A DNA stretch of 54,210 nucleotides, from contig NZ_JAMTDV010000062.1 of the NCBI RefSeq assembly GCF_023806565.1, positions 89,298-143,507 on the forward strand, given 5' to 3'. The notes beneath the pieces were generated by a model. The model was not told the DNA's origin and searched no databases. It saw only the letters and a list, made by a program, of their open reading frames with translations. Both the position numbers and the translations under genes were made by a program. The DNA is from Accumulibacter sp. Its GTDB lineage: Bacteria > Pseudomonadota > Gammaproteobacteria > Burkholderiales > Rhodocyclaceae. Positions 25,628 through 36,040 of the stretch are shown here, piece by piece; the stretch's first letter is position 1, and each line of letters opens with the position of its first letter.

Positions 25628-27181
25628 TCACATGGGGATGTTGCCGTGTTTCTTGGCCGGCCGCAGTTCTCGCTTGTCGAGGATCTTGCGCAATGCGAGC
25701 GCGACCATCCAGCGCGTGTCCTGCGGTTCGATCACGTCCGTGATATAGAAATTGCCGGCCGAAACGTACGGTGAGGCGAATTCGTCGCGGTACTCCTGAG
25801 CCAGTTCTGCTGCCCTCGCCAGGCGATCCTCGGCTTCCGCAAGCTCCTTGCGGTAGAGAATCTTCACCGCTGCCTCTGCACCCATGACGGCAATTTCGGC
25901 GGTAGGCCAGGCGAAGACCATGTCCGCTCCCAGTTCCTGGCTGCACATAGCGAGATACGATCCGCCGTAGGCCTTGCGCAGAATCACCGTGATCTTCGGA
26001 GCGGTGCACGAACCGTAGGCCGAGAGCATTTTTGCCCCGTGGCGGATGATGCCGCCCCGCTCCTGTTCGACCCCCGGCAGGAAGCCGGGAACGTCGACCA
26101 GGGTCACGATCGGTACGTTGAAGATGTTGCAGGTGCGGACAAAGCGAGCGACCTTGTCCGCCGCGTTGAGATCGAGGGCACCGGCCATCACCATGGGCTG
26201 ATTGGCCACGATGCCAACGACGACGCCGCTGATCCGGGCGAAACCGACGATCACGTTGCGCGCAAAGCCCGCGTGCACTTCGAGCAACTCGCCGTGGTCC
26301 ACCACCCGGCGGATCACGGCGTGCATGTCCAGCGGATCGGACGGGCTGTCCGGGATGCAGTCATTGATCTCCGGGTCTTCCATTTCCTCGATCGGTACCG
26401 TCAGATCATGCGGCGGATCCTCGGTGTTGTTGGCAGGGAGGTACGAAAGCAGTTGCTTGACCAGCGCAATCGCGTGCTGATCGTCTTCGGCGATGAAATG
26501 GGCGTTGCCACTGACCGTCGCGTGCATTTCGGCGCCGCCGACTTCCGACATGGTCGTCACGCGACCGGTGACCGCCTTGATCACTTCCGGTCCAGTGAGG
26601 AACATGTGCGCGTTGTGACGCGTCATGATCACGAAGTCCATCAGCGCAGGTGAATACGCCGCACCGCCAGCGCAGGGGCCGCAGATCACCGCAATCTGTG
26701 GCACTACGCCGGAGAGCAGAACGTTGGCGTAGAAGACGTCGCCATAGCCGGAAAGCGCATCCACACCCTCCTGAATGCGCGCGCCGCCCGAATCCTTGAA
26801 CGCCACCACGGGCACGCCGATTTTCAGTGCGTGGCGCATGATGCGCGTGATCTTGCGGGCTTGCATCTTGCCCAGGGTGCCGGCGACGACGCTGAAGTCC
26901 TGACTGAATGCTGCGACCTGGATGTTTCCTACGTAGCCGCTGCCGGCAAGTACGCCGTCGGCGGGCAGATCTCGTCCGGCCATGCCGAAGTGGGTCGCGC
27001 TGTGCACTGCGTGCAAGCCAAGTTCCTGGAACGTTCCCTCCACGAAGAGGGCGTCGAGGCGCTCCCGGGCGGACAACAGGCCCTTGGCATGCAACGCCTC
27101 CAGCTTTTCGGGACTGATGTTTTCAGTGAGCTTGGCACGCCTCGTGCGGAGCTTTTCTATCAACTCGGGTCGTATCGTCAT
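25628..27181 (-). CDS. mmdA: Methylmalonyl-CoA decarboxylase carboxyltransferase subunit
   Basis: A 517-aa acyl-CoA carboxyltransferase of the MmdA/PccB type, which transfers CO2 from methylmalonyl-CoA to biotin and yields propionyl-CoA. Visible features are the duplicated crotonase-like halves, oxyanion-hole glycines in GPCAGGAAYSPALMDF and RKAYGGSYLAMCSQELGAD, and the CoA-site region KDSGGARIQEGV. OadA has a different fold, so an oxaloacetate enzyme is unlikely; glutaconyl-CoA decarboxylase alpha is longer. It leads a four-gene operon with the membrane and biotin subunits, giving a complete Na+-pumping enzyme. In PHA-storing bacteria this would supply propionyl-CoA from succinyl-CoA and feed hydroxyvalerate. 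Confidence 0.92.
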   Translation of the reverse strand: MTIRPELIEKLRTRRAKLTENISPEKLEALHAKGLLSARERLDALFVEGTFQELGLHAVHSATHFGMAGRDLPADGVLAGSGYVGNIQVAAFSQDFSVVAGTLGKMQARKITRIMRHALKIGVPVVAFKDSGGARIQEGVDALSGYGDVFYANVLLSGVVPQIAVICGPCAGGAAYSPALMDFVIMTRHNAHMFLTGPEVIKAVTGRVTTMSEVGGAEMHATVSGNAHFIAEDDQHAIALVKQLLSYLPANNTEDPPHDLTVPIEEMEDPEINDCIPDSPSDPLDMHAVIRRVVDHGELLEVHAGFARNVIVGFARISGVVVGIVANQPMVMAGALDLNAADKVARFVRTCNIFNVPIVTLVDVPGFLPGVEQERGGIIRHGAKMLSAYGSCTAPKITVILRKAYGGSYLAMCSQELGADMVFAWPTAEIAVMGAEAAVKILYRKELAEAEDRLARAAELAQEYRDEFASPYVSAGNFYITDVIEPQDTRWMVALALRKILDKRELRPAKKHGNIPM

Positions 27182-27586
27182 GGGAAGTCCTGACAGGTGG
27201 CTAGGTTGGAACTAATTCTCATTATCGATTCTGCAAATTACTGGCGACCTTCCGGCACGATAGTATCCATATTTTCGCGAGTGTTGGCTAGTGCAAAACA
27301 ATTTTTTCGGATGGGCTGCAGCGCGGCGCAGTGACTTTGGTGATACCGGTCCCGTTTGACTTGGGCATGCACGCTTCGGCTTGCGTTTCGAAAAGGACGT
27401 ACGATCAGCGAACATCGAGAAGCGAACGCTGCGGCGGGGTCGGGCAGAAGCGGCTGTCGGCAGATGTCGTGGGGGAAGTTGCCCGATCGCGTACAATAGC
27501 GAGCAGGCGTCGCCTTGTGGCGTGGCTAATCGGATCTGCTTCGCGCTCGGCGAGTCCGATGCGCTCGCGGCGCAGACGGCCACCAC
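27182..27586. other. AT-richer intergenic region upstream of mmdA
   Basis: This 405-base gap between the mmdA start and the tRNA-Leu terminator holds no convincing gene; open frames here read through the tRNA or lack ribosome sites. The half next to mmdA is clearly AT-richer than the surroundings and should carry the operon promoter. A Fur-like palindrome lies at 27208-27226 (listed separately). I do not see consensus -35/-10 pairs with proper spacing. Confidence 0.4.
27208..27226 (-). promoter_or_regulatory. Candidate Fur-like box before mmdA
   Basis: The minus strand reads GATAATGAGAATTAGTTCC, matching the classical 19-base Fur consensus at about 14 positions, with the core TGAGAAT typical of real sites. 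It lies 27 bases before the mmdA ATG, where a repressor would block initiation. A chance match in a short AT-rich tract is possible. Confidence 0.35.
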
Positions 27587-27610
27587 AAAAAAGCCCCGAG
27601 AGATCGGGGC
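27587..27610 (-). terminator. Intrinsic terminator of tRNA-Leu
   Basis: On the minus strand GCCCCGA / TCGGGGC forms a seven-pair GC-rich stem with a four-base loop, followed by six Ts. It lies ten bases after the encoded CCA of tRNA-Leu, the normal end of a single tRNA transcript. Confidence 0.9.
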
Positions 27611-27619
27611 CTGTGTGAT

Positions 27620-27706
27620 TGGTGCCCAAGAGAGGAATCGAACCTCCACGGTGTTGCCACCACTAGGACCTGAACCTAGCGCGTCTACCAATTTCGCCAC
27701 CTGGGC
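27620..27706 (-). tRNA. tRNA-Leu (anticodon CAG)
   Basis: An 87-base class II tRNA read on the minus strand. The acceptor stem GCCCAGG pairs with CTTGGGC, the D arm contains AATTGGTAGA, the anticodon stem CTAGG/CCTAG encloses the loop TTCAGGT with anticodon CAG, a long variable arm (GGTGGCAACACC) marks leucine, and the T loop is TTCGATT. The CCA end is encoded. A terminator follows at once. Confidence 0.95.
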
Positions 27707-27745
27707 ATTTCCAGCGAAGGCCGAATTCTAAAGGAAGATCAGCAA

Positions 27746-29917
27746 ATGTCAATAATCGAACTGTCGCCAGTCCGCCGGCGCGATCCGTTTCTGGAGCGCG
27801 AGCGCAAGCGCTACGAGAAGCCGCTGCCGTCGCGCGAATACGTGCTGCAGATGCTCGAGGCGCAGGGAAAACCGGTCAGTTTCGAAGACCTATGCGAGCT
27901 CCTGGAAATTCGCCAAGAGGAGCTGGATACGTTCCAGCGCCGCTTGCGGGCGATGGAAGGGGAAGCGCAGCTGCTGCGCAACCGCAAGGGGTCATTCATC
28001 CTGCCGGAGCGCGCCAGTCTCATCGCAGGGCGTGTCGAGGGACATCCCGATGGCTATGGTTTTCTGATTCCCGACGACGGAAGCGAGGATCTTTCTCTCG
28101 AAGCCCGCCAGATGCAGAAGGTGCTTCATCGCGACCGTGCGCTCGTACGCGTCGTCGGCGTCGACCGTCGCGGGCGACGCGAGGGGGTGATCGTCGAGGT
28201 TCTCGAACGGGCCAATAGCCGGGTCGTCGGCCGCGTCGTGATCGAGCATGGCATCACCTTCGTCGTACCCGAAAACCGGCGCATCAACCAGGATATCCTG
28301 ATCGCGCCGGATGGTGGCAGCATGGTCGGGGCAGGCGAGGTGGTCACCGTCGAGATCATCGAGCAGCCGAATCGGCACTCGAAGCCGATTGGGCGCATCG
28401 TCGAGGTGCTCGGCAACTACGCCGACCCCGGAATGGAAATCGAAATCGCGCTGCGCAAGCATGAACTGCCCTTCGAGTTCTCCGCCAGCGCTCTCGCGGA
28501 AGCGGCGGCCTTGCCCGAGGCGCTCGATCCGAGACATTGGCAGGGACGAGCCGACCTGCGTGCGTTGCCACTGGTGACGATCGACGGCGAAACGGCGCGC
28601 GACTTCGACGACGCAGTCTTTGCCGAGCAGGCGGACGCCGGTTGGCGGCTCGTGGTGGCGATCGCCGACGTCAGTCACTACGTAGCGCCGGGGACGGCGC
28701 TCGATCGGGAGGCCAGGGCGCGCGGCAACTCCGTGTATTTTCCACGCCGGGTCATCCCGATGTTGCCGGAGAAACTTTCGAACGGGCTGTGTTCGCTGAA
28801 TCCCGGCGTCGATCGTCTGGCGATGGTTTGCGACATGGAAATAGATTCGCATGGCGAGATCACCGCTTACCGTTTCTATCCGGCAGTTTTTTGTTCGCAC
28901 GCGCGACTGACCTATGACCAGGTCTGGAGCTGGCTTGCCGGAACGGCGCAGGTGACGAACGAGGCCGAGCGCGCGCTGCTGCCGCGGCTGCAGGCGCTCT
29001 ATGCGCTGTTCAAGGTACTCTGCGAGGCGCGCAGCAAGCGCGGAGCGATCGATTTTGAGACGATCGAAACGGTGATGCTGTTCAACGAGCACGGCAAGAT
29101 CGAGAACATCGTTCCGCTGCGCCGTAACGATGCTCATCGTCTGATCGAAGAGTGCATGCTGGCTGCCAATGTCTGCGCTTCCGACTTTCTCCAGAGAAGA
29201 CGGCATCCATGCCTCTATCGCATCCATGAAGGCCCGACGCCAGAGAGGCTCGAAGCACTGCGCAACTTCCTCAGGGAGTTCGGAATCGGCCTTGGCGGTG
29301 GGGACGATCCGAAGGCCAAGGACTACGCCAGGCTGCTGGACAGTATCAGGGACAGGCCCGATGCGCAGTTGCTGCAGACGGTGATGCTGCGTTCCTTGCG
29401 CCAGGCGCTGTACAGCCCGGACAACGTGGGCCACTTCGGGCTGTCGTACGAGCACTACACGCATTTCACTTCGCCGATCCGCCGCTACCCGGACTTGCTG
29501 GTTCACCGTTCGATCAAGGCCGCGCTGGGCGGGACGCACTACACTCCCGGCGATTGGGAGGAGATCGGCCTGCATTGCTCGATGACCGAGCGGCGTGCCG
29601 ACGAGGCAACGCGCGACGTCGGCAACTGGCTAAAATGCTATTACATGCGAGACCGAATCGGCGAGGTTTTTGCTGGGACGATCGCGGCGGTGGTGCCCTT
29701 TGGCATCTTCGTGGCGCTCGATCAGGTGTATGTCGAGGGTCTGGTGCATGTATCGGAGCTCGGCGAGGAGTACTTTCAGTACGACCAGGTCAAGCACCAG
29801 ATGCTGGGCGAGCGCACCGGTCGACGCTATCGCCTCGGCGACCGATTGCAGGTGAAGCTCGTGAGGGCGGATCTGGAGACGGGGCGGATCGACTTCGTGC
29901 TTCCGGATGCGTCGTGA
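27746..29917 (+). CDS. rnr: Ribonuclease R
   Basis: A 723-aa RNB-family 3'-5' exoribonuclease that degrades structured RNA and takes part in rRNA and tmRNA quality control. Order of domains: an N-terminal helix-turn-helix-like segment (PVSFEDLCELLEIR), two cold-shock OB folds (RVEGHPDGYGFLIPDD; NSRVVGRVVIEHG), the catalytic RNB domain with TIDGETARDFDDAVF (Asp ligands near residue 285) and HFTSPIRRYPDLLVHR, and a C-terminal S1 domain (VFAGTIAAVVPFGIFVAL). It lacks the long lysine-rich tail of E. coli RNase R, which explains the shorter length. It starts 40 bases beyond the tRNA on the opposite strand. Confidence 0.95.
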   Translation: MSIIELSPVRRRDPFLERERKRYEKPLPSREYVLQMLEAQGKPVSFEDLCELLEIRQEELDTFQRRLRAMEGEAQLLRNRKGSFILPERASLIAGRVEGHPDGYGFLIPDDGSEDLSLEARQMQKVLHRDRALVRVVGVDRRGRREGVIVEVLERANSRVVGRVVIEHGITFVVPENRRINQDILIAPDGGSMVGAGEVVTVEIIEQPNRHSKPIGRIVEVLGNYADPGMEIEIALRKHELPFEFSASALAEAAALPEALDPRHWQGRADLRALPLVTIDGETARDFDDAVFAEQADAGWRLVVAIADVSHYVAPGTALDREARARGNSVYFPRRVIPMLPEKLSNGLCSLNPGVDRLAMVCDMEIDSHGEITAYRFYPAVFCSHARLTYDQVWSWLAGTAQVTNEAERALLPRLQALYALFKVLCEARSKRGAIDFETIETVMLFNEHGKIENIVPLRRNDAHRLIEECMLAANVCASDFLQRRRHPCLYRIHEGPTPERLEALRNFLREFGIGLGGGDDPKAKDYARLLDSIRDRPDAQLLQTVMLRSLRQALYSPDNVGHFGLSYEHYTHFTSPIRRYPDLLVHRSIKAALGGTHYTPGDWEEIGLHCSMTERRADEATRDVGNWLKCYYMRDRIGEVFAGTIAAVVPFGIFVALDQVYVEGLVHVSELGEEYFQYDQVKHQMLGERTGRRYRLGDRLQVKLVRADLETGRIDFVLPDAS

Positions 29918-30036
29918 TGCCGGATCGATCTGCTTCGGTTACCCGTGCGGGTTGGTGTCGAAGAGCGCGCAGAGGATAGTGTGGCGCCGCGCCGCGGTGC
30001 CGTTCGCGGAGTCGCGGCAGGCAACGGAAAGGTGAA

Positions 30037-32871
30037 GTGGTGAACGCAGAGATTCGGGAAGTGCCATCGCACGAGGCGTCGGCGGATACCTCGGCGAGGC
30101 TGCTGCGCGTGGTGTCGGCGATGGTCGAGGAGACTCGTCCGGGACGGGTCGGGCGCGTGGGCATGCACAGCCATCTCGAGCGGGATCTCGGTCTGGACAG
30201 TCTGGCGCGCGTCGAACTGCTGCTGCGCGTCGGTAGCGAGTTCGGCAAGTCACTGCCCGAGGCGGCGCTCGCCGAGGCCGAAACCACACAGGACCTTCTA
30301 CGTTTCATCGACCGGGCGAGTGCCGAGCGCCCTGCGGCGGAGCGCGTCGAGTTTGCCGGCCGCGTCGGCCAGATCAGCATTCCCAGGCACGCCGAGACGC
30401 TGGTCGAAGTCCTCGAGTGGTACGTGAAACACGAGGCGCAACGCCCGCACGTGCTGCTCTACGGGGATGCCGGCAGCGAGCACGGTGCATCCGGCGCGCA
30501 GGTAATCACCTACGGCGATCTGTTGCTGCAGGCGCGTCGCGTGGCGACCGGGTTGGTGTCGCGCGGCCTGCTGCCACGACAGGCGGTTGCGCTGATGCTG
30601 CCCACCGGACGGGACTATCTGACGAGCTTTTTCGGGGTGATGCTCGCCGGTGGCATTCCCGTGCCGATCTATCCCCCGGCGCGCCTGGGGCAGATCGAGG
30701 ATCACCTGCGGCGACACGCGCGCATCCTGGCCAACGCCGAGGCAGTGTTCATCATCACCGTGCCCGCGGCAAAGGGTGTGGCTGCGCTGCTGCGTGCAGA
30801 GGCGCCGACGCTGACCGACATCCTGACCCCGGCGGAACTAGACAGCGAGCCGATCAGCTTGCTCTACCGGGCCGGGCCGGACGACATTGCCTTTCTGCAA
30901 TACACTTCCGGCAGTACCGGCGACCCGAAGGGGGTCGTCCTCAGCCATGCCAACCTGCTCGCCAATCTGCACGCCATTGGCGATGCCGTCGGGGTGTCAG
31001 GCGACGACGTTTTCGTTTCGTGGTTGCCTCTATACCACGACATGGGTTTGATCGGCGCCTGGTTCGGTTCGCTCTATTTCGGCATGCGCCTGGTGCTGAT
31101 GTCGCCGCTGGCGTTCCTGGCGCAACCGGTGCGCTGGCTGCGGGCCATTTCGCAGCATCGCGCAACGGTTTCTGCTGCGCCCAATTTCGCCTACGACTTG
31201 TGTGCGCGCAGGCTCGCCGACGCCGATCTCGCCGGGCTCGATCTCTCCAGCTGGCGCCTCGCCCTGAACGGTGCCGAACCAGTGAGCCCGGCAACGCTGC
31301 AGGCCTTTGCCACCCGCTTCGCTCCCTATGGCCTGAGTGGCAAGGCGATCACCCCCGTCTATGGTCTGGCCGAGAATTCGGTCGGGCTGGCATTCCCGCC
31401 GCTGGATCGTGGACCACGCATCGACCGGATCGAGCGGGAGGCGCTGGTCCATCGCAAGTGTGCGCTGCCGGTGGCCAGAGAAGACGGCGACGCGATGTGC
31501 GTGCCGGCATGCGGCCACGTCTTGCCGCGGCACGAAATCCGCGTGGTCGACGAGCATGGCGCCGAACTGCCCGATCGGCGTGTCGGGCGTCTGCAATTTC
31601 GAGGGCCGTCTGCGACGCGCGGCTACTATCGCAATCCGGCGGCGACAGAAACACTGTTTCGCGACGGTTGGCTGGACTCCGGTGATTTCGCCTATACCGT
31701 GGAGGGCGAGATTTACCTGACCGGTCGGGTCAAGGATCTGATCATCCGTGGCGGTCGCAACCTCTATCCGTACGAACTCGAGCAGGCGGTCGGCAACCTC
31801 GCAGGTGTGCGCAGGGGATGCGTCGCGGTTTTTGCCAGCAACGACCCGGTCACTGCCAGCGAGCGGCTGGTCGTCCTTGCAGAAACGCGCGAGGACGATG
31901 CCGGGCGGCGCGACGCGTTGCAGCGGCAGATCAACGAAACGGCGATCGAGGTCATCGGCATGCCGGCGGACGAGGTCGTTCTCGCTCCGCCGAACTCGGT
32001 GCTCAAGACTTCGAGCGGCAAGATCCGGCGCAACGCCTCGCGTGAAGCCTTCGAACAGGGCTTGATCGGTGCCCGCAGTGCTCCTCCGCGAATCCAGCTC
32101 TGGCGGCTTGCCATGGCGTCGCTGCGCGCCCGCCTTGCCGAGTCGACCGATCATCTCGTGACCAGGGCGTACGGTGCGTGGTGCTGGTGTGTCTTTCTGC
32201 TCCTCGCCCTGCCGGTGATCCCGCTGGTGGTCGCCTTCCGTAGGCCGGCGATCGGCCGTCACGTCGTACACCGTGCGGCACGCGTCTTCCTGCGGTTGGT
32301 CGGCATGGCGATTCCGTCTGCTCGCGCCGGCGACCTGCCCAAGCTACCGCACCTGCTGCTGGTCAACCACTGCAGTTATCTTGACTCCCTGGTGCTCGGT
32401 GCCGTCCTGCCGCCCGGCTGCGCCTACGCTTTCGTTGCCAAGCGCGAGTTCGTCGAACAGCCGCTCGTGCACGCTTTCCTGCGCGCGCTGGGTACGCTTT
32501 TCGTCGAGCGTTTCGATGCGGCCAGGAGTCAGGAAGACGTGGAAGCAATCGTCGCTGCGCTGGCCCGAGGTCGCAAGGTGGTGGTCTTCCCGGAAGGCAC
32601 TTTCTCCCGGGAGGCCGGGCTCAAGCCGTTCCGCATGGGCGCTTTCGTCGCCGCGGCGCGGGCCGGTGTGCCGGTGCTGGTCGGCGGATTGCGCGGAACG
32701 CGCGCAGTGCTGCGTGATCAGACCTGGATGCCGCGCCGCGGCCAGGTGGCGTTCGAGATCGGACCTCTGCTTGCTCCCGATGGCGACGACTGGGGCGCAG
32801 CGGTGCGCCTGCGTGACGCAACGCGCCGGGCGATGCTGCAGTTCTGCGGCGAGCACGACCTCGAGCGCTGA
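30037..32871 (+). CDS. Three-domain ACP / fatty acyl-AMP ligase / acyltransferase
   Basis: A 944-aa fusion. Residues 18-93 form an acyl carrier domain with the phosphopantetheine serine in LGLDSLARVE (Ser55). Residues about 115-690 form an adenylate-forming fatty acyl-AMP ligase: the P-loop is QYTSGSTGDPKGV, and the C-terminal subdomain carries GDFAY, GRVKDLIIRGGRNLYPYELE and the catalytic lysine in SSGKIRRN. A hydrophobic segment (CVFLLLALPVIPLVVAF) leads to a PlsC-type acyltransferase with NHCSYLD (the H-x4-D motif) and FPEGTFSREAG. The enzyme could activate a fatty acid, load it on its own ACP and transfer it to a lipid acceptor. Tandem GTG codons at 30037 and 30040 are candidate starts after AAGG. 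It starts 119 bases after rnr. The product is unknown. Confidence 0.85.
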   Translation: MVNAEIREVPSHEASADTSARLLRVVSAMVEETRPGRVGRVGMHSHLERDLGLDSLARVELLLRVGSEFGKSLPEAALAEAETTQDLLRFIDRASAERPAAERVEFAGRVGQISIPRHAETLVEVLEWYVKHEAQRPHVLLYGDAGSEHGASGAQVITYGDLLLQARRVATGLVSRGLLPRQAVALMLPTGRDYLTSFFGVMLAGGIPVPIYPPARLGQIEDHLRRHARILANAEAVFIITVPAAKGVAALLRAEAPTLTDILTPAELDSEPISLLYRAGPDDIAFLQYTSGSTGDPKGVVLSHANLLANLHAIGDAVGVSGDDVFVSWLPLYHDMGLIGAWFGSLYFGMRLVLMSPLAFLAQPVRWLRAISQHRATVSAAPNFAYDLCARRLADADLAGLDLSSWRLALNGAEPVSPATLQAFATRFAPYGLSGKAITPVYGLAENSVGLAFPPLDRGPRIDRIEREALVHRKCALPVAREDGDAMCVPACGHVLPRHEIRVVDEHGAELPDRRVGRLQFRGPSATRGYYRNPAATETLFRDGWLDSGDFAYTVEGEIYLTGRVKDLIIRGGRNLYPYELEQAVGNLAGVRRGCVAVFASNDPVTASERLVVLAETREDDAGRRDALQRQINETAIEVIGMPADEVVLAPPNSVLKTSSGKIRRNASREAFEQGLIGARSAPPRIQLWRLAMASLRARLAESTDHLVTRAYGAWCWCVFLLLALPVIPLVVAFRRPAIGRHVVHRAARVFLRLVGMAIPSARAGDLPKLPHLLLVNHCSYLDSLVLGAVLPPGCAYAFVAKREFVEQPLVHAFLRALGTLFVERFDAARSQEDVEAIVAALARGRKVVVFPEGTFSREAGLKPFRMGAFVAAARAGVPVLVGGLRGTRAVLRDQTWMPRRGQVAFEIGPLLAPDGDDWGAAVRLRDATRRAMLQFCGEHDLER

Positions 32872-33014
32872 GAGCTTGTGTGCGAAGCAGGCGATCGGAT
32901 CGGTGGAAAGGCGCGCGGCGTCAGCGTTTACCTGCTTGCTGTGCTCTCCGCTCTCCCGGTGGTGATTGCACGCCCAGCCGCAGGCAGGCGCGCAATCTCG
33001 TGGTTATGCTTTGA

Positions 33015-33329
33015 TCACTTCAGGCCGAGGATCCATTTCACCAGTTTGTTGGCTTCCTCAGGCGTAACCGAAGGGTTCGGCGGCATCGGCACCGGACCCC
33101 AGACGCCCTTGCTCCCCTTGATCACCTTCTCGGCGAGCATCGCTTCGTCTGCGGCGGTGTATTTCTTCGCCACTTCCTTGTAGGCGGGGCCGACGAGCTT
33201 CTTGTCGACCGCGTGGCAGGACAGGCAATTCTTGGACTTCGCCAGGGCTTCGGCGTCGTCGGCTGCTTGGGTAGTGCCGGTGGCGATCATGCCGGCAGCC
33301 GCCAGCAGGCACAGGTGGATAGTCTTCAT
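33015..33329 (-). CDS. Small periplasmic cytochrome c (c551/c552 type)
   Basis: A 104-aa monohaem class I cytochrome c. A signal peptide of about 22 residues (cleavage after TTQA) is followed by the haem site CLSCH near residue 35 and the axial methionine in VPMPPNPSVTPEE near residue 80. Size and motif spacing match the c551-type electron donors of cytochrome cd1. It is encoded after nirS on the same strand with a 125-base gap that contains a strong hairpin, so it is the likely electron donor to NirS (NirM-like). The assignment as donor is by neighbourhood. Confidence 0.88.
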   Translation of the reverse strand: MKTIHLCLLAAAGMIATGTTQAADDAEALAKSKNCLSCHAVDKKLVGPAYKEVAKKYTAADEAMLAEKVIKGSKGVWGPVPMPPNPSVTPEEANKLVKWILGLK

Positions 33330-33414
33330 CTTTGCTCCGTTTGCAATCAGGGATTCGTAATCATCCGGCTTGGGCAGCAGGCCTGGTCATACCATCTCGT
33401 TCGTCGACCGACGG

Positions 33415-33443
33415 CCGGGCAGGTCGTGAGCGAACCTGCCCGG
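33415..33443 (-). terminator. Strong hairpin between nirS and cytochrome c gene
   Basis: CCGGGCAGGT and ACCTGCCCGG form a perfect ten-pair stem with a nine-base loop, starting 12 bases after the nirS stop. No T-run follows in the minus direction, so it may be an mRNA-stabilising or attenuating hairpin that sets the nirS to cytochrome ratio rather than a full terminator. Confidence 0.55.
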
Positions 33444-33454
33444 TCGGCAGCGGC

Positions 33455-35245
<1,791 letters not shown>

Positions 35246-36031
35246 TTACTGCACCAGAAATGTCGCCTCGGCGTCCAGGTCTACGTTTTCGATCACCGCC
35301 TGTCCGGCCAGAACACGAAGATACTGGCGGAGCGCGGTCACATAGGTCTTCTGCCGCAGCGCACATGCCACCGTGGCATGCACCACTGCAAACGGCTGCG
35401 CAACACCGGCATTGCGCCCAAGGATCTCGACCACGTGCAGGCCAAAGCGGCTGTGCACGAGTCGCGGCAGGACACCCATCGAGGTCTGGCCAAACACCTC
35501 CCGAGCGAACTCGGGAGCGCAATCGGAAGCGGCCAGCCAGCCGAGGTCGCCGCCCTCGGCAGCGCTCGGACAATTCGACAGGAGACGAGCCGCCGCGGCG
35601 AAGCGGTCCGCCTCGTCATCGTCGTGGCTGCGAACATCGAGCAGAGCCGCCTCGGCGCGCCTTCTCAAGGCGCCCAGGTCGACGCCGGGGGTGACTGCGA
35701 AAAGGATATGCCGCAGGTGCACCGTCTCGCCTGTCTGGTAGGTGCTGGCGTGCGCCAGATAGTGGCGCCGGCACTCGTCCTCGGATGGTTCGGGCACCTG
35801 CAAGGTGTCGTCGAGCAGTGCTTCGATGGCCATCGCACTCTGTTCGCCGATCACTCCGTCGGCGCTCGGCGCATCCTCGGCGCAGAGCAGTCCCGCCGCC
35901 TGCGCCGCCTGTCGCAGCAGTTCCGTGCACGCGCGCTGGCGCAGTTCTTCCGCCGTCAGCACTGCCGCGGCGGTGTGCAGCGCGACACCGTTGACGCGTG
36001 CGATGCTGTGGGCGCAATCGGTGGTCGGCAT
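35246..36031 (-). CDS. PpiC-type peptidyl-prolyl isomerase of the nar operon
   Basis: A 261-aa parvulin-type prolyl isomerase. The rotamase domain covers about residues 100-215, with VHLRHILFAVTPG, GGDLGWL and RFGLHVVEILG as signature elements. The N-terminal 95 residues are helical, as in NifM-like proteins. There is no obvious signal peptide, so it probably acts in the cytoplasm on nitrate reductase assembly. It follows narI by nine bases; a ppiC-like gene after narGHJI is a known arrangement in beta- and gammaproteobacteria. Confidence 0.85.
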   Translation of the reverse strand: MPTTDCAHSIARVNGVALHTAAAVLTAEELRQRACTELLRQAAQAAGLLCAEDAPSADGVIGEQSAMAIEALLDDTLQVPEPSEDECRRHYLAHASTYQTGETVHLRHILFAVTPGVDLGALRRRAEAALLDVRSHDDDEADRFAAAARLLSNCPSAAEGGDLGWLAASDCAPEFAREVFGQTSMGVLPRLVHSRFGLHVVEILGRNAGVAQPFAVVHATVACALRQKTYVTALRQYLRVLAGQAVIENVDLDAEATFLVQ

Positions 36032-36040
36032 GCGCTTGCC

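Noticed and set aside
23559-27181. Reading the decarboxylase operon as oxaloacetate decarboxylase
   Set aside because: The large subunit has the acyl-CoA carboxyltransferase fold (MmdA/PccB type), not the OadA type, and the biotin domain is a separate protein.
27212-27700. 162-codon frame on the minus strand, starting MAKLVDALGSGPSGG
   Set aside because: It reads through the tRNA-Leu gene and its terminator; this peptide start is the familiar false translation of a tRNA-Leu region.
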